Source of the DNA: Cephaloticoccus sp.
GTDB taxonomy: Bacteria; Verrucomicrobiota; Verrucomicrobiia; Opitutales; Opitutaceae
Reading direction: 5' to 3'
Assembly (NCBI GenBank): GCA_030833445.1
Contig: JAURHD010000014.1
Coordinates: forward strand, 1 to 64,000
Length of the DNA stretch: 64,000 bases
Part shown: in pieces, positions 15,936-24,837 of the stretch
Layout of the letters: every line of letters begins with the position of its first letter
Position numbering within the stretch: position 1 is the stretch's first letter
The notes under the pieces: generated by a model
Database searches by the model: none
What the model was told of the DNA's origin: nothing
Seen by the model: the letters and a program-made list of their open reading frames with translations, nothing else
Translations under genes and position numbers: made by a program

Positions 15936-17345
15936 ATGCTTTCCGTGCTAAAATTTCTCCGCTGGCTATTCCAAAAAGTAGCGGCTGCGCTGCTGATGGT
16001 CGTGCTGGCGTTGGCGGCTTACGGTTTATGGATATTTCTGCGCGATAACGTCGATTTCGACCTGCATCGTCACGAGATCGTCCGGGCGTTGAATGGTGAA
16101 CGCACTCACATCCGGGAAGCCCTGATTGATGTGGATCACCGACTTGAAAAGCTCTCGCAAACCATTGTTGCGGAGAAGGAAAGGGCGAGTCAGGCCCAAA
16201 AGGTCATCACCAAGTTGAAGGATTTGGAGAGCACATGGGACAAGTTGATTGGGAATCCCGAACAACAGGCAGCCAACGCCCAGCAAATTGTGAAGATGGA
16301 ACAGTTGCGGCTGGATGCTTTGGAAAAAGTGGAAGACCTTGAGCGGCAGTATAGCCGGACAACCTGGGAGCGGGATGGCTTGGAAGTGGCTCTGGGCAAA
16401 TTGGAAACCCAGATTGTCAAAGTTGAGGCGCAACGTTCGAAGGTGATGCACTATGTGATGCAGGCATGGGAAAGGCTGCGTTGGTGGCTGCTCGTGGCCT
16501 TGGCGCTGTATTTTTTAGGGCCGACCGTCGGCAAGCTCTTCATGTATTACGGAATTGCGCCGACGGTCATGCGGGGCCGCCCTGTCCGTTTGTCGAATGA
16601 GGTGGCGCAATTGCCTGAGATTAGTCCCAGCCACGTTTCCCTCGATCTGGGCCTAAAGAGAGGTGAGCGCTTATGGATTCGGGAGCGGTTTCTGCAGGCA
16701 TCGGATGAGGGGCTAAAAAAGCGCACCCGCTTGCTGCTGGATTGGCGGATCCCGTTTACCTGTCTCGCGAGTGGTTTGGTGGAGTTGGTGGAATTGGAAT
16801 CCGCCAGTGTGGATGGAACCGAACACATCACCCTTTCCAATCAAGCCAACCCACACATCGAATTGTGCCTGATCACATTAACCGCAGGCTCCTCGATTAT
16901 CCTGCGCCCGAGTTTCTTGGCTGGTGCCACGGCGGTGGATGGTCAAAGGGTCAGGATCCGTCGCCGATGGCAGATCTTCCGGTGGCAGGCTTGGGTGACA
17001 TTGCAGTTCCGCTACTTTGAATTTGTCGGACCCAGTCGTTTGATCATAGCCGGGAGCCGAGGGGTGCGGGCGGAACGACTGGAGAAACGTGACAGTGGTC
17101 GACCAGCGGCCCGGCGCACCAATCAGGATGCCACGGTCGGTTTTACCCCCAGTCTCGATTACAAACCGGTGCGGGCTGAGACATTCTGGGGTTATTACCG
17201 CGGGATGAACCCGTTGTTTGATGATTTGTTTTCAGGGAGCGGATTGTTTTTGTGTCAGGAAATCTCCACGGAAGGGGATGCTGGCCGTGCGCGAAAGTTC
17301 TGGGCTGGCCTCTGGGGCTCGATGCTCAAAGTCTTCGGACTGTGA
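15936..17345 (+). CDS. Two-helix membrane protein with large coiled coil, function unknown
   Basis: A 469-residue protein I do not recognise as a named family. It has a first membrane helix (about 12-35), then a long heptad-rich, charged coiled coil (about 50-165, probably periplasmic), a second helix (RLRWWLLVALALYFLGPTV, about 183-201) and a C-terminal domain of beta-rich character, probably cytoplasmic. Within the last domain, LTAGSSIILRPSFLAG and the pattern up to RLIIAGSRGVRAE faintly resemble AIM24/TRAP-like folds, which is a guess. Its stop overlaps the start of the HAD phosphatase as GTGA, and uvrB follows three bases after that gene, so all three are probably one transcript. Confidence 0.75.
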   Translation: MLSVLKFLRWLFQKVAAALLMVVLALAAYGLWIFLRDNVDFDLHRHEIVRALNGERTHIREALIDVDHRLEKLSQTIVAEKERASQAQKVITKLKDLESTWDKLIGNPEQQAANAQQIVKMEQLRLDALEKVEDLERQYSRTTWERDGLEVALGKLETQIVKVEAQRSKVMHYVMQAWERLRWWLLVALALYFLGPTVGKLFMYYGIAPTVMRGRPVRLSNEVAQLPEISPSHVSLDLGLKRGERLWIRERFLQASDEGLKKRTRLLLDWRIPFTCLASGLVELVELESASVDGTEHITLSNQANPHIELCLITLTAGSSIILRPSFLAGATAVDGQRVRIRRRWQIFRWQAWVTLQFRYFEFVGPSRLIIAGSRGVRAERLEKRDSGRPAARRTNQDATVGFTPSLDYKPVRAETFWGYYRGMNPLFDDLFSGSGLFLCQEISTEGDAGRARKFWAGLWGSMLKVFGL

Positions 17346-18013
17346 GCAAACCGTATACTACACTGGGCGTATTATTTGATTGGGATGGGGTCATTATCGA
17401 CTCATCCCGTCAGCATGAAGAGAGCTGGGAGCGACTGGCACTTGAGCTCAACGCGCCGTTGCCGGCCGATCACTTCAAGGTCGGGTTTGGCCGCAAGAAT
17501 GAATGGATCATTCCGAACTTGCTGAATTGGAGCCAGGACAAGGAAGAGATTCACCGGCTTTCGTTACGCAAAGAAGCGCTTTACCGCGAGATCGTGGTGG
17601 AGCGTAGATTGGAGGCACTGCCGGGGGTGGCGGAATTTTTGCAGCGTTTGAAATCCGCCGGGGTGCCCACCTGTGTCGGCTCGTCCACCCATCGCGAGAA
17701 TATTGATACGATTATCGGGGTGTTGGGGTTTGCGGATTACTTTGGCGGTATAGTGACAGCAGAAGACGTCAGTCACGGGAAACCCGACCCGGAGGTGTTT
17801 TTGAAGGCCGCGGCGAAGACCGGATGTGCCCCGGCACAGTGCATTGTCTTTGAGGATGCTTATGCCGGGATTGAAGCGGCGAGAGCCGGCGGTATGAAAG
17901 TGGTGGGGGTGGCCACGACGCATCCAGCCTCGGCATTGCAGATGACCGACCGGGTAGTCGAGCGATTGGATGAACTGACGGTTGCGGATTTGGAGACCCT
18001 GATTTCCAGTTAG
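17342..18013 (+). CDS. HAD phosphatase/phosphoglucomutase-like (subfamily IA)
   Basis: A 223-residue HAD hydrolase. Motif I is VLFDWDGVIIDS, motif II CVGSSTHREN, the lysine is in HGKPDPEVF, and motif III is IVFEDAYAGIEAARAGGM. The helical cap between motifs I and II and the overall pattern match beta-phosphoglucomutase and related sugar-phosphate phosphatases; the substrate cannot be assigned. I chose the GTG at 17342, which overlaps the upstream stop as GTGA; the longer track ORF lies inside the preceding gene. The uvrB gene begins two bases after its stop. Confidence 0.88.
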   Translation: MSKPYTTLGVLFDWDGVIIDSSRQHEESWERLALELNAPLPADHFKVGFGRKNEWIIPNLLNWSQDKEEIHRLSLRKEALYREIVVERRLEALPGVAEFLQRLKSAGVPTCVGSSTHRENIDTIIGVLGFADYFGGIVTAEDVSHGKPDPEVFLKAAAKTGCAPAQCIVFEDAYAGIEAARAGGMKVVGVATTHPASALQMTDRVVERLDELTVADLETLISS

Positions 18014-18015
18014 GC

Positions 18016-20040
18016 ATGCTTTTTCAGCTAAAGTCCGATTACTCACCAACAGGGGATCAACCAGTGGCTATTGAGCAGTTGGTGGCCTCGATCAAGGCAG
18101 GGAATCGCGACCAAACCCTGCTGGGTGTGACCGGTTCGGGCAAAACCTTCACGATGGCCAACGTGATCGCGCAATGCGACCGGCCGACCTTGATCATCTC
18201 CCATAACAAGACTTTGGCGGCTCAGCTTTATTCCGAGTTTAAGAACTTCTTCCCGGAGAACGCAGTCGAGTATTTTGTCAGTTATTACGACTACTACCAG
18301 CCCGAGGCCTACATCGCTTCGAGCGACACCTATATCGAAAAGGACTCCTCGATTAATGAGGAAATCGAACGGCTCCGCATCGCCACGACGAATTCGTTGG
18401 TATCACGTCGGGATGTGATTGTGGTGGCCAGTGTATCGTGCATTTACGGACTTGGCTCGCCCGAGGATTTTACCGAGATGCGGATTGCGCTGCGCAAGGG
18501 CTACCCGTTCGGTCGCGATGTCCTGTTGGAAAAGTTGGTCGATAATATCTACGAGCGAAATGACTATGAACTGAAACGAGGCCGCTTCCGGGTGCGTGGT
18601 GATGTGGTGGATATCATGCCCGCCTATTCTGAGCAGGGTCTGCGCGTAGAATTCTTTGGGGACGAAATCGACAGCTTATCTGAATTCGATCCGCTGACCG
18701 GCAAGGTGTTGCGGACACTGGATCAATTCGATCTCTACCCGGCCAACCAGTATGTCACGACCCGCGGCAAACTGGATCCGGCGATTGTCACCATCAAGGC
18801 GGAGTTGGACGAGCGGGTGGCCTGGTTTGAGAAGCAGGGTAAATTGTTGGAAGCGCAGCGCATTCGCATGCGCACCAATTACGACTTGGAGATGCTGCAG
18901 GAAATGGGCTTCTGCAATGGCATCGAGAATTACTCACGGCATCTGACGGGACGTAATCCAGGTGACCGGCCTTTTTGCCTGATCGATTTTTTCCCGAAGG
19001 ATTTCATGCTGATGGTGGACGAAAGTCATGCCACCATCCCGCAAGTCGGCGGCATGTTCAATGGAGACAAAGCCCGGAAACAAAACCTGGTAGATTTCGG
19101 ATTTCGGTTGCCGTCTGCACTGGATAATCGACCCCAAAGTTTCGAGGAGTTCCGGAAAATCACCGGGCAAACCCTATTCGTCTCGGCGACGCCCGCGAAA
19201 TATGAAATCGAGCATTCGACTGTGGTAGCCGAGCAATTGATTCGGCCGACCGGATTGCTTGATCCCGAGATTTCACTGCGATCAACCAAAGGACAGGTCG
19301 AGGATCTGATCGGAGAAATCCGGGCGGCGGTGGGGCAGGGTGAGCGCGTGCTCGTGACCACGCTGACCAAGCGTCTTTCCGAGGATATCACCAGTTACCT
19401 GCGCGAGGCCAAAATCCGGGTGGAGTATCTGCACAGTGATATTGATGCGATTGAACGCGTGGAGATTCTGCGAAACTTACGCTTGGGCAATTTCGACGTG
19501 TTGGTGGGCATCAATCTGCTGAGGGAAGGACTTGATTTACCCGAGGTTGCCTTGGTCGCCATTCTTGATGCCGACAAGGAGGGTTTTCTCCGGAGTGAAA
19601 CCAGTCTGACACAAACGGCGGGCCGGGCTGCGCGTCATGAAAAAGGCCGGGTGATCTTTTATGCCGACAAGGTCACGGATTCCATCCGGCGGACGACCGA
19701 AACGGTAAATTATCGGCGGGAGAAGCAGATTGCGCATAATCTGGCGAACGGCATCACCCCTCGCAGTGTAATCCGGTCCGCGCAGGCGAGTTTACATGTC
19801 TACGACGGTTCTGGTGATAAGGAAGAAGTGGCGGTGGCTGAGTCCGCGGATGATGTAAATGCGGTTATTTCCGAATTGGAAACCGAGATGCTGGAGGCTT
19901 CGAGTAAATTGGAATTCGAGCGCGCCGCCCTCTTGCGTGACCAGATCGACGCGCTCCGCAGTGGCGATTATAAGAAAATCGCCCGCACGCAGAAGGCCGG
20001 TTACCATAAAGCCAAGGGCTCTCGCAAATCACGGTCGTGA
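18016..20040 (+). CDS. uvrB: Excinuclease ABC subunit B
   Basis: A 674-residue helicase-like DNA damage sensor of nucleotide excision repair. It accepts damaged DNA from UvrA and then recruits UvrC. Seen in order are Walker [11 protein letters not shown] (about residues 35-44), the beta-hairpin [11 protein letters not shown] that grips one strand (about 93-103), helicase motif [16 protein letters not shown], the motif V/VI region [13 protein letters not shown], and a C-terminal UVR domain ([19 protein letters not shown]) that contacts UvrC. Full length and intact. It is the last gene of a run with the coiled-coil membrane protein and a HAD phosphatase. Confidence 0.98.
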   Translation: MLFQLKSDYSPTGDQPVAIEQLVASIKAGNRDQTLLGVTGSGKTFTMANVIAQCDRPTLIISHNKTLAAQLYSEFKNFFPENAVEYFVSYYDYYQPEAYIASSDTYIEKDSSINEEIERLRIATTNSLVSRRDVIVVASVSCIYGLGSPEDFTEMRIALRKGYPFGRDVLLEKLVDNIYERNDYELKRGRFRVRGDVVDIMPAYSEQGLRVEFFGDEIDSLSEFDPLTGKVLRTLDQFDLYPANQYVTTRGKLDPAIVTIKAELDERVAWFEKQGKLLEAQRIRMRTNYDLEMLQEMGFCNGIENYSRHLTGRNPGDRPFCLIDFFPKDFMLMVDESHATIPQVGGMFNGDKARKQNLVDFGFRLPSALDNRPQSFEEFRKITGQTLFVSATPAKYEIEHSTVVAEQLIRPTGLLDPEISLRSTKGQVEDLIGEIRAAVGQGERVLVTTLTKRLSEDITSYLREAKIRVEYLHSDIDAIERVEILRNLRLGNFDVLVGINLLREGLDLPEVALVAILDADKEGFLRSETSLTQTAGRAARHEKGRVIFYADKVTDSIRRTTETVNYRREKQIAHNLANGITPRSVIRSAQASLHVYDGSGDKEEVAVAESADDVNAVISELETEMLEASSKLEFERAALLRDQIDALRSGDYKKIARTQKAGYHKAKGSRKSRS

Positions 20041-20108
20041 TGGGTGATTGCACGGAGATCCAATGCAATTTCAATTGATGAACCCACGGGATATTGCATG
20101 ACAGCAGC

Positions 20109-20927
20109 GTGCGCATCGCGGTCATAGCAGACATCCACGGTAATTTGCCGGCATTGGAGGCGACGTTGGAAGCCATTGGGCGCATCCGGCCAGATCGGCT
20201 GATTGTGGCTGGGGATGTGGTGGATGGAGCTCCAGATTCCGCCGCCTGCTGGGAACGGGTTAAACAACTGGGCTGCCCGGTGCTCCGGGGTAATCACGAG
20301 CGCTATGTTTTCGATTTTGGGACGGTGCGGGCCGATCCACTTTGGGCCACCGAACAATTCGCACCGCTGCACTACACTTATCGCATGATCAAGGCGGAGG
20401 CACGGGCGGAGATGGCGGCATTGCCCATGACGTGGTCATCGCCCGACGCTCCGGGCTTGCTGATTGTGCATGCATCCGAACGCAGTGACGCAGATTCGAT
20501 CCTGCCTCATACCTCGGTCGAACAAATCGACGCCATGTTTACGAACCGGGCTGCGGAAATCATTGTGCGCTCGCACAACCACATTTGTTCCACCCGCGAC
20601 TGGAGGGGGCGACGGATAGTCACCACCGGTGCCGTGGGGCTGCCACTTGATGGTTATCCCCGGGCGCAATTCTGCCTGCTGACGTTAAGTAGGGAGAATT
20701 GGCAAGTGGAACACCACGCGGTCAACTATGACGTAGTGGCCGCCCTGAAAAGATTTGATGAGACCGGCTATTTGGCGGAGGCAGGCACCGTCGGGCGTCT
20801 GTTCATGCGTGAAGTCGCCACCGGGGCTCATCATGTGGTGCCGTTCCTGAGGTATCTCTGGATGCGTCGGCAAAAGGACCCTACTCTCGACCTGAAACAG
20901 GCCGAGAGCGATTACTTCAATTTGTGA
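20109..20927 (+). CDS. Calcineurin-like metallophosphoesterase
   Basis: A cytoplasmic two-metal phosphoesterase of about 272 residues. Metal-binding motifs are in the expected order: VIADIHGN, VAGDVVDG, LRGNHE and the later VRSHNH. The class resembles YfcE/Ap4A-hydrolase-like and bacterial phosphodiesterases; the substrate is unknown. I favour the GTG at 20109, giving MRIAVIADIHGN; the track start is an upstream TTG five codons earlier. Neither has a clear Shine-Dalgarno sequence. It lies 68 bp after uvrB and converges on typA. Confidence 0.85.
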   Translation: MRIAVIADIHGNLPALEATLEAIGRIRPDRLIVAGDVVDGAPDSAACWERVKQLGCPVLRGNHERYVFDFGTVRADPLWATEQFAPLHYTYRMIKAEARAEMAALPMTWSSPDAPGLLIVHASERSDADSILPHTSVEQIDAMFTNRAAEIIVRSHNHICSTRDWRGRRIVTTGAVGLPLDGYPRAQFCLLTLSRENWQVEHHAVNYDVVAALKRFDETGYLAEAGTVGRLFMREVATGAHHVVPFLRYLWMRRQKDPTLDLKQAESDYFNL

Positions 20928-20953
20928 CCCACGTGACGGGTCGTCGTCACGTA

Positions 20954-22780
20954 TTAATGCTTGGAATGTTTGGCCGCCTTTTGGCGTTCGCCGTTATTGA
21001 GGATGCGCTTCCGTAAACGCAGGCTCTTGGGCGTGACTTCCAAAAGTTCGTCGGCGGCAATGTATTCGATCGCGCGCTCGAGGGAGAACTTGACGGCAGG
21101 AGTAAGCCCAGCGGCGACACCTTCACCTTGGGAACGGAAGTTGGTGAGCCTCTTTTCACGCACCGCGTTGACCGCGATATCTTCGTTACGGGGATTCTCC
21201 CCGACGATCATGCCTTCGTAAACCTTTTCACCGGGGCTGACCAAGAGTTTGCCGCGCTCCTGACACATAATCAATGCGTAGGTGGTGGTTTCGCCGGCTT
21301 CCGTGGCGATAAGGGTGCCCGTGATGCGGGTGAGCACTTCGCCGGCATAGGGACCGTATTCCTTGAACAAATGACTCATGACACCGTGACCGCTGGTGGC
21401 ATTGACGACGTCAATTTCCATGCCGATCAAACCACGAGTCGTGATCAGGGCTTCAATCATCGTCGTGGTAACCAGCTTTTCCATGTTGGTCAACTGGCCC
21501 TTGCGGTTGGCCAAATTCTGCATGATGGCACCGACGTTTTCATCGGGCACTTCGATCCAAACGGTTTCGTAGGGCTCGAGGCGCTCACCATTCGGGCCTT
21601 TTTTCTCGATCACGGTCGGACGCGACACGAGGAGCTCGAAGCCTTCGCGGCGCATGGTTTCAACAAGCACGGCCACCTGCATGGCGCCGCGGGCCTTGAC
21701 GTTGAATGTGCCGGCACGATCCGGCGCATCATCAATATAAATGGAAACGTTGGTCTTGAGTTCGCGTTGCAGACGGTCGCGCAACTGACGCGAAGTGACC
21801 AATTTGCCTTCAGTGCCAACCAGTGGACCGTCATTGACCGAGAACTGCATCTCGAGGGTCGGCGGGTCAATCTGGGTGAAGGGCAGGGCATGGCCCGCTT
21901 CATCGGCGGTCAGGGTGTCGCCAATGTCGATGTCTTCAAAGCCGGCCAGGCCGACAATGTTACCGGCGCTGGCAGTGGTGTTTTCCTTCGTGCCGAGGCC
22001 AGTGAATTCAAAGACCTTGGTGATCTTGCCGCGCACGCGCTTGCCGCCTTCGGAATGTCGGATGATAAAGACGGGGTCGCCGACGTTGACGGTGCCGCCG
22101 AGAATCTTACCGACAGCGATACGACCGACATAGTCACTCCAATCAATGTTGGAGACCAACATGTGGAACGGATCGTTCGGCTTGGCAAATGGAGGCGGAA
22201 CGTGGTCGAGAATCGTCTGAAAGAGCGGGGTCATGTCCTTCTTCTCGTCGTTCAGGTGATACATCATGTAGCCGTCGCGGCCTGAACCGTAAACCACTGG
22301 CGCGTCGAATTGTTCGTCGTCGGCGTTCAGCTCGAGCAACAACTCGAGCACTTCATCATACATCTTGGCGGGTTCGGCGTTATCGCGGTCGATCTTGTTG
22401 ATGACGATCACGACCTTGAGGCCGTGGGCGAGAGCTTTGCGGAGCACGAAACGGGTCTGGGCCTGCGGACCGTCATAGGCATCCACCACCAGCAGCACGC
22501 CATCGACCATACGGAGGGCACGTTCCACTTCACCGCCAAAGTCGGCGTGACCGGGGGTATCGAGAATATTGATGATCTTGCTGCCCCAGTGCACCGACGT
22601 GTTCTTCGCCTTGATCGTGATGCCCTTTTCCTTTTCCAAGTCCATGGAATCCATGGCGCGCTCTTCTACCTGTTGGTTTGCGCGGTAAACGCCACCTTCC
22701 TTGAGCAATTTGTCCACGAGCGTGGTCTTCCCATGGTCAACGTGGGCAATAATGGCGATGTTACGGATGTTCTGGTTCAT
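20954..22780 (-). CDS. typA: Translational GTPase TypA/BipA
   Basis: A 608-residue ribosome-associated GTPase of the EF-G family, linked in other bacteria to 50S assembly and stress adaptation. G1 is [13 protein letters not shown]2 lies around the KEKGITI segment, G3 is [14 protein letters not shown], and G4 is INKIDRDNA. The C-terminal region with [18 protein letters not shown] is specific to BipA. I chose the ATG at 22780 ([16 protein letters not shown]); the track ORF adds 35 residues with no family resemblance. The ORF ends in a basic tail. Confidence 0.97.
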   Translation of the reverse strand: MNQNIRNIAIIAHVDHGKTTLVDKLLKEGGVYRANQQVEERAMDSMDLEKEKGITIKAKNTSVHWGSKIINILDTPGHADFGGEVERALRMVDGVLLVVDAYDGPQAQTRFVLRKALAHGLKVVIVINKIDRDNAEPAKMYDEVLELLLELNADDEQFDAPVVYGSGRDGYMMYHLNDEKKDMTPLFQTILDHVPPPFAKPNDPFHMLVSNIDWSDYVGRIAVGKILGGTVNVGDPVFIIRHSEGGKRVRGKITKVFEFTGLGTKENTTASAGNIVGLAGFEDIDIGDTLTADEAGHALPFTQIDPPTLEMQFSVNDGPLVGTEGKLVTSRQLRDRLQRELKTNVSIYIDDAPDRAGTFNVKARGAMQVAVLVETMRREGFELLVSRPTVIEKKGPNGERLEPYETVWIEVPDENVGAIMQNLANRKGQLTNMEKLVTTTMIEALITTRGLIGMEIDVVNATSGHGVMSHLFKEYGPYAGEVLTRITGTLIATEAGETTTYALIMCQERGKLLVSPGEKVYEGMIVGENPRNEDIAVNAVREKRLTNFRSQGEGVAAGLTPAVKFSLERAIEYIAADELLEVTPKSLRLRKRILNNGERQKAAKHSKH

Positions 22781-22905
22781 GGCTCTGGCGAGTTCTAGTC
22801 GTGATGAAAAGGGAAGAACGTGCCGAGTGGTCACCATGTTGGCAAGGACGAACCTGATTTCAGAAACGACTTGCGCGTAAACCACGAACGGGGTGCGCTT
22901 AAGGC

Positions 22906-23718
22906 ATGCCCGAAGCTCTGGTTACATCAACAGACAAAGGCGGCCGCAAAGTTCGCACGGAGACACTGTCCGTGGCCCCGGATATCGTTGGTCTGACTTT
23001 GGCGGAACCATGGAAACGGGCCGCGGCCATGTTGATCGACCTTTGCGTGATCGGCCTGCTTTCATTGCTGGCCAAGCCGTTTCTGGGCATCGCGATTGGT
23101 CTGTTGCTGGCTCTGATATTTGGTCATGGGAAACCGGCACCGCTTGCTTTACGGCTTGCCCGATGGATTTGCCGAGGAATCGGGGCGATGATCGTCCTCT
23201 TGGCCGTTCTGGCGCTCGGACACTCATCATTTACGCGAATGGATGCTCTCAATCTCGATGTGCTTAAAGGGAGGAAAGAAAGTCCCGCGATGAAGAAAAC
23301 GGTGCTCGTGCCGCCCAGTGCATCCTATGGGCAGATTCACTCCGTGGCCGAGGATCTCGCTGAACAGGTCAAAGATTTGAAGCAGGAACTCGAGGCAGAG
23401 CGCGCGGCCAGTGGCACCTTGGTCGGACGGGCGCGAGCTTTGACTGGCACACTTGGCGTCACCTTTGGGTGGTCCGGCGTGTATTTTACACTGCTCACCG
23501 GGTTGCTGAATGGACGCACGGTGGGAAAGTTTTTGTTTCGAATTCGGGCGGCCAAGATCAATGGCAGTAAATTTTCGTATTTCGATGGGTTCGTCCGGCA
23601 GGGTGGTTACATTGCCGGCGTCGCCATGGGCATGTTGGGTTTCCTGAAATTGCTGTGGGAACCCAATCGGCAGGCGGTCGAGGACCGCATCGCGGCGACC
23701 GTGGTGGTTAAGGTTTAA
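22906..23718 (+). CDS. RDD family membrane protein
   Basis: A 270-residue inner-membrane protein with the RDD arrangement: PWKRAAAMLIDLCVIGLL carries the family Arg and first Asp, and a late block (GRTVGKFLFRIRAAKING, then WEPNRQAVEDRIAATVVV) carries the final Asp. Three or four hydrophobic segments are separated by a soluble, partly coiled-coil insert of about 75 residues (IHSVAEDLAEQVKDLKQELEAE, paraphrased by its heptads). Function is not established for the family; transport or channel roles have been proposed for some members. It is divergent from typA. Its downstream neighbour is the structured RNA region on the other strand. Confidence 0.82.
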   Translation: MPEALVTSTDKGGRKVRTETLSVAPDIVGLTLAEPWKRAAAMLIDLCVIGLLSLLAKPFLGIAIGLLLALIFGHGKPAPLALRLARWICRGIGAMIVLLAVLALGHSSFTRMDALNLDVLKGRKESPAMKKTVLVPPSASYGQIHSVAEDLAEQVKDLKQELEAERAASGTLVGRARALTGTLGVTFGWSGVYFTLLTGLLNGRTVGKFLFRIRAAKINGSKFSYFDGFVRQGGYIAGVAMGMLGFLKLLWEPNRQAVEDRIAATVVVKV

Positions 23719-23779
23719 GTTTACCGGCAAAACCGACAGCAGTTGTGCGGACATAGGCGGCTGGCGGGTTCATTGGATT

Positions 23780-23816
23780 CAAAACAAAGAACCCGGGACC
23801 TTGCGGTCCCGGGTTC
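23780..23816 (-). terminator. Rho-independent terminator ending the structured RNA
   Basis: A perfect 12-bp stem, GAACCCGGGACC (23789-23800 on the plus strand) with GGTCCCGGGTTC (23805-23816), has a four-base loop that reads GCAA on the minus strand. The T-rich tract TTTGTTTTG follows only on the minus strand (23788 down to 23780); the plus-strand side reads AAAGTGGGGG. This fixes the direction of the RNA. It could also slow plus-strand transcription from the RDD gene. Confidence 0.85.
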
Positions 23817-24600
23817 AAAGTGGGGGTGGGCGTTCGCCACGCGCTCTTTCCCTGCGGCACTCCATTTGGCGCTCTCGCTTTCGCGGGCTGGGTGCTCCCC
23901 GACGCCACTCAACGCGGCATGCGCTGATTTCGGTCTCATGGCGGGACCGTCCCGGTCGTTGCCGGCTGGGATCTATCGAGTGAGGTCTCTTCGCCCGGTT
24001 CGGTCACTTCCTGCCGGAAGTGGCTCGCCGGACGGGGTGCAGACACGCCTGCAATCCGTGGATATTTGCGCGTCGGCACCGTGGCCACAGGGACGGCGCC
24101 GGCGGATTACCGGCCGTTGGCCCTGTGTTACGGGTCTGACCTCTTAGCTCTCAGGTTGCGTTCGGTTTGCAGTGGGGTGATGTGTTTTTCACACCGCCCC
24201 TGTTGAGGAGGTTGACGGGCTTTGCCAGGCCCGCTCACTCCGCGTGATCACGTTTCCCTTGCGCTCCCCGCTTCATTGAAGCCGGGTCTTTTGGCGGGGT
24301 TGTCCCGCCGGGAATCGCCATCACGTTCTGGTCTGCGCAGTAGCAACCATAACCCTCTGGGTAACTGCGTCGGTCTACGGTTCGAAACTTCCCGTAGACC
24401 TGACTCGACTCGACCGCGGTTTCTAATCGCGTCTTGTCGCTCAGCTCCTGAGTTCATGTTCCGTCGGTCATGACACCGACGGTGGAGCTGGTGATATATG
24501 CCTGTTGCCTGCAAAAATTGCACGCAGAGGGGGTGACGACACCAGCTGTCGTCAACCATTCCCCGGTCACCCGGGATTATCCCAGTCGCGCCCGCAACAA
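23780..24600 (-). ncRNA. Candidate large structured non-coding RNA (novel or unrecognised class)
   Basis: The window's only long gap (23719-24837) holds no credible coding ORF, but its minus strand is full of perfect stems. From the presumed 5' side these are CCCGG-GTGA-CCGGG (24562-24575), a 7-bp stem at 24535-24553, a 7-bp stem 24442-24490 enclosing an 8-bp stem 24461-24482, a 9-bp stem 24372-24400, GGCGGG/CCCGCC at 24293-24309, CGGGC/GCCCG at 24216-24233, GGGG/CCCC with an inner 6-bp stem at 24174-24200, CACAGGG/CCCTGTG at 24086-24127 enclosing ACGGC/GCCGT, CACTTCC/GGAAGTG at 24005-24022, a GAAA-capped stem at 23874-23887, and the terminal hairpin 23789-23816. GNRA loops (GTGA, GAAA, GCAA) occur on the minus strand, and the last stem is followed there by a T-rich tract. 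I found no RNase P, tmRNA, SRP or 6S signature. The 5' end is a guess. Confidence 0.55.
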
Positions 24601-24837
24601 ATCGTTTCAGACCGTTGCACTACGACTGTTCTATCAAGGAACGTGGTGATGTTGCGGCGCGAGCTGCGGTTTGGGAAGGGTTTGTTCTGCACAACTTCTG
24701 CACCGGGCAAAGTGGTGAATAACATGGGGGTAAACTAACTCACCGGTTATTCACAGGCTGCTTGCACAAGATTTTCAGCGGGTGATTAACAGCAGCATTG
24801 CACCGTCTCAGGGTCGCGCCCGTATTGATGCACTTGC
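24601..24837. other. Intergenic stretch with DnaA-box-like sequences
   Basis: No gene is visible. It contains one exact DnaA-box consensus TTATTCACA (24747-24755, plus strand), one near match reading TTATTCACC on the minus strand (24714-24722) and a weaker TTAATCACC on the minus strand (24781-24789). It must also contain the promoter of hrpB on the plus strand and probably that of the structured RNA on the minus strand; no good -10/-35 pair was found for either. An origin is not claimed, since dnaA, dnaN and gidA are not nearby. Confidence 0.3.

Noticed and set aside
21128-22285. 385-aa plus-strand ORF opposite typA
   Set aside because: Shadow of typA; the typA frame has all G motifs.
23743-24559. 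Track ORFs inside the structured region (23743..24147 +, 24222..24473 +, 24248..24559 -)
   Set aside because: They read as low-complexity Arg/Ser/Pro-rich sequence with no domain, no ribosome-binding site and no agreement with neighbours; the same DNA forms consistent RNA stems on the minus strand.
23780-24600. RNase P RNA, tmRNA, SRP RNA, 6S RNA or a group II intron as identity of the structured region
   Set aside because: I looked for the conserved RNase P P4 strand sequences, the tmRNA termini and tag ORF, the SRP Alu/GGAAGGAAGC motif and the intron domain V hairpin on both strands and found none; the region is also longer than the first four.
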